Shown here one piece after another: positions 63,031 through 64,000 of a stretch of DNA of 64,000 nt. The DNA comes from Methylobacterium sp. J-070 (GTDB lineage Bacteria; Pseudomonadota; Alphaproteobacteria; Rhizobiales; Beijerinckiaceae). The translations under genes and the position numbers were made by a program. The number at the start of each line of letters is the position of its first letter. Position 1 is the first letter of the stretch. Under the pieces are notes generated by a model that saw nothing but the letters and a program-made list of their open reading frames with translations, had not been told where the DNA came from and did not search any database. The stretch lies in contig NZ_JAKSXX010000144.1 of NCBI RefSeq assembly GCF_022829385.1, forward strand, positions 1-64,000, in the 5' to 3' direction.

Positions 63031-63707
63031 GCGACGCGTCCCTGGAAGCTCAGATCCGCCACCGCGTCGCGCCGAATCGTCTCCGACGGGTAGCGGTCGT
63101 TGTCCGAGATCAGGATCATACCGCCCCCGGCCAGGAAGTTGACCCGCTTCACCAGCACCAGCCCGTCGACCACGAGGGCGTAGATCTTGCCGTGCACCGG
63201 CTCGCCGAAGCCCCGGTCGACCAGCATCAGGTCGCCGTCCTGCAGGGTCGGGTCCATGCTGTCGCCCTGCGCCCGCAGCAGCTCGGCCCGGTCGGGGGCG
63301 ACGCCGAGGCTGCGCAGCCAGGCCCGGCTGAACAGGAAGTGCGCGTCGGCCGCGGTCTCGGCCGGCAGGCTCGCCCGCCCCTGCCCCGCCGAGGCGCGCA
63401 CCCCCAGGAACGGCACCCGCACCAGGTCGTCCCCGCCGTGCTCCCCCCGGCCGTTCGCCCGCGCCGGGCGGAGCGCCGGCGCCGCCTCCGCCCCGGTCAG
63501 GAGCGCGTCGACGCTGGTGCCGCAGGCCCGGGCGAGGCGGGCCAGCGTCAGCGACGGCGCCTCGCTCTTGGCCGCGAGGTAGCGGTCGAGGCTGCTCAGC
63601 GGCACGTCCGCCGCCTCGGAGACGGCGCGGCGGCCCCCGGCCGCGGTGACGGCCTGGTTGAGGCGCTCGGCGACCGCCAGGAGCGTCGGGGGCTCGGCTG
63701 CAATCAC
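63009..63707 (-). CDS. LexA/S24-family phage repressor
   Basis: A 232-residue repressor. The N-terminal helix-turn-helix (about 5-65; AVAERLNQAVTAAGGRRAVSEAADVPLSSLDRYL is the family pattern) precedes an S24 peptidase domain (about 130-232) with the catalytic Ser in RAQGDSMDPTLQDGD and Lys in GLVLVKRVNFL. GTG 63707 follows GGGGAAAG; GTG 63740 is possible but overlaps the operator. It would maintain lysogeny and be cleaved on SOS induction. Divergent from the Ner-like gene. Confidence 0.8.
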   Translation of the reverse strand: MIAAEPPTLLAVAERLNQAVTAAGGRRAVSEAADVPLSSLDRYLAAKSEAPSLTLARLARACGTSVDALLTGAEAAPALRPARANGRGEHGGDDLVRVPFLGVRASAGQGRASLPAETAADAHFLFSRAWLRSLGVAPDRAELLRAQGDSMDPTLQDGDLMLVDRGFGEPVHGKIYALVVDGLVLVKRVNFLAGGGMILISDNDRYPSETIRRDAVADLSFQGRVAWYGRAI

Positions 63708-63735
63708 TTGTGAGGCTTTCCCCAGATGTGGGTTG

Positions 63736-63757
63736 ACCACATCATCTCAGATGTGGT
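63736..63757. promoter_or_regulatory. Operator palindrome ACCACATC-N6-GATGTGGT
   Basis: Perfect 8-bp arms with a 6-bp spacer between the repressor and Ner-like gene. A half-site copy CAGATGTGG also occurs at 63723. This is the expected site for the repressor and/or the Ner-like protein to control the divergent promoters. Confidence 0.6.
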
Positions 63758-63820
63758 GTTGTCCCGACAAGTCAGGATTCGCCGCGAGGTTAACCGCGCC
63801 CCTGCCGGTGGAGAAGGGCA

Positions 63821-64000
63821 TGCCCGCAATCCGAGGTTGGCACCCACAAGACGTCATCGCGGAAATCCGTAAATCCGGAACGAGTCTGGCGGCATTATCG
63901 CGCCAAAACGGTTTCAAGGACCGGTCACTGCACTCGGCGCTGCGGAAGCGCTGGCCGCGGGCCAACGCGATCATCGCATCACATCTGAGTGTGAGTCGTC
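63821..64000 (+). CDS. Ner-like (Mu-type) winged-helix DNA-binding protein, truncated by the window
   Basis: From ATG 63821 (GGAGAAGG upstream; GTG 63809 possible) the frame runs off the window end. GWHPQDVIAEIRKSGTSL, AALSRQNGFKDRSLHSALRK and RWPRANAIIASHL match the Nlp/Ner HTH_35 pattern (WHPADI..LR..GTSL..LS...G......A...PWPR.E.IIA..L). In Mu, Ner represses early transcription. Divergent from the repressor at 63707. Confidence 0.75.

Larger units (their letters stand above)
61163..64000. mobile_element. Left end of a probable Mu-like (transposable) prophage
   Basis: The glycosyltransferase frame breaks at about 61163-61168, at TGT-type ends (TGTGATG at 61163; TGTGCGAC at 61168). To the right are small leftward genes and an S24 repressor divergent from a Ner-like gene, the left-end layout of Mu-like phages (repressor, ner, then transposase). 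The transposase A/B genes and the other end would lie beyond 64000. The exact end and a target duplication cannot be read here. A different integrated element is possible but less consistent with the Ner-like gene. Confidence 0.55.

Noticed and set aside
1..64000. tRNA, rRNA and CRISPR features
   Set aside because: No cloverleaf-like gene, rRNA segment or regularly spaced direct repeats was recognised by eye; a covariance-model search would be needed to exclude small RNAs.

Overview
The window is very GC-rich DNA from an alphaproteobacterium. A class I (archaeal-type) lysyl-tRNA synthetase, an alphaproteobacterial sulfonate/sulfite gene set and the Rhizobiales-like gene style point to Methylobacterium or a close relative. 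The genus is an inference from gene content, not a database match. No rRNA, tRNA or CRISPR array was recognised.

Layout. Positions 1-17148 are a sulfonate/dicarboxylate catabolic block. It opens with the tail of a NitT/TauT-type ABC permease, followed by a co-directional run: substrate-binding protein, iron-sulfur subunit, two small membrane anchors, two-subunit class I fumarase-type hydratase, FAD subunit, thiamine-diphosphate enzyme and a second binding protein. Next comes a 3-sulfolactate module: a TauE exporter (divergent), suyA, suyB, slcC, comC, a GntR/UTRA regulator, a SorAB-type sulfite dehydrogenase pair and a YeiH-type exporter. Two identical 15-bp sites, each containing a perfect 12-bp palindrome, flank the TauE/suyA divergent region and look like operators of the GntR regulator. 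The SDH-like and fumarase-like enzymes would make a malate analogue from a succinate analogue. Sulfolactate is the sulfonate analogue of malate, so I propose that the first half feeds the second half (for example 3-sulfopropanoate to sulfoacrylate to sulfolactate to pyruvate plus sulfite to sulfate).

Positions 17746-23274 hold an AraC regulator and an ssuEACBD alkanesulfonate operon. A LuxR-type response regulator and hybrid histidine kinase follow (23836-26217). A phosphonate-type ABC importer with a fused double permease is divergent from selD (26681-31193), which suggests selenium-oxyanion uptake. Positions 31685-37263 carry a small phospholipase A2-like secreted protein, a DUF2147 protein, a peptide deformylase-like protein lacking metal ligands, a polysaccharide deacetylase, a histone-deacetylase-family amidohydrolase and an HD-GYP response regulator. 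A LysR gene and a benzoylformate-decarboxylase-like gene occupy 37772-40442.

Positions 40600-44290 are an alkylation-damage cluster (flavin reductase, ada, ogt, a 2OG-Fe dioxygenase, DUF1203). mntH and mntR are divergent around a perfect MntR-box-like palindrome. A DUF4926/DUF6883 pair follows; its first member lacks a usable start. Positions 47117-55347 are a metallopeptidase plus a transglutaminase / ATP-grasp-alpha-E / transglutaminase cluster of the predicted amidoligase type. A mazEF pair, a PPOX flavoprotein, lysS, and a frameshifted ParE-type toxin with its antitoxin come next.

The right end (about 61163 onwards) appears to be the left end of a Mu-like prophage. A glycosyltransferase gene is cut off at 61167, a set of small leftward genes follows, then a LexA/S24-type repressor divergent from a Ner-like DNA-binding gene that runs off the window.
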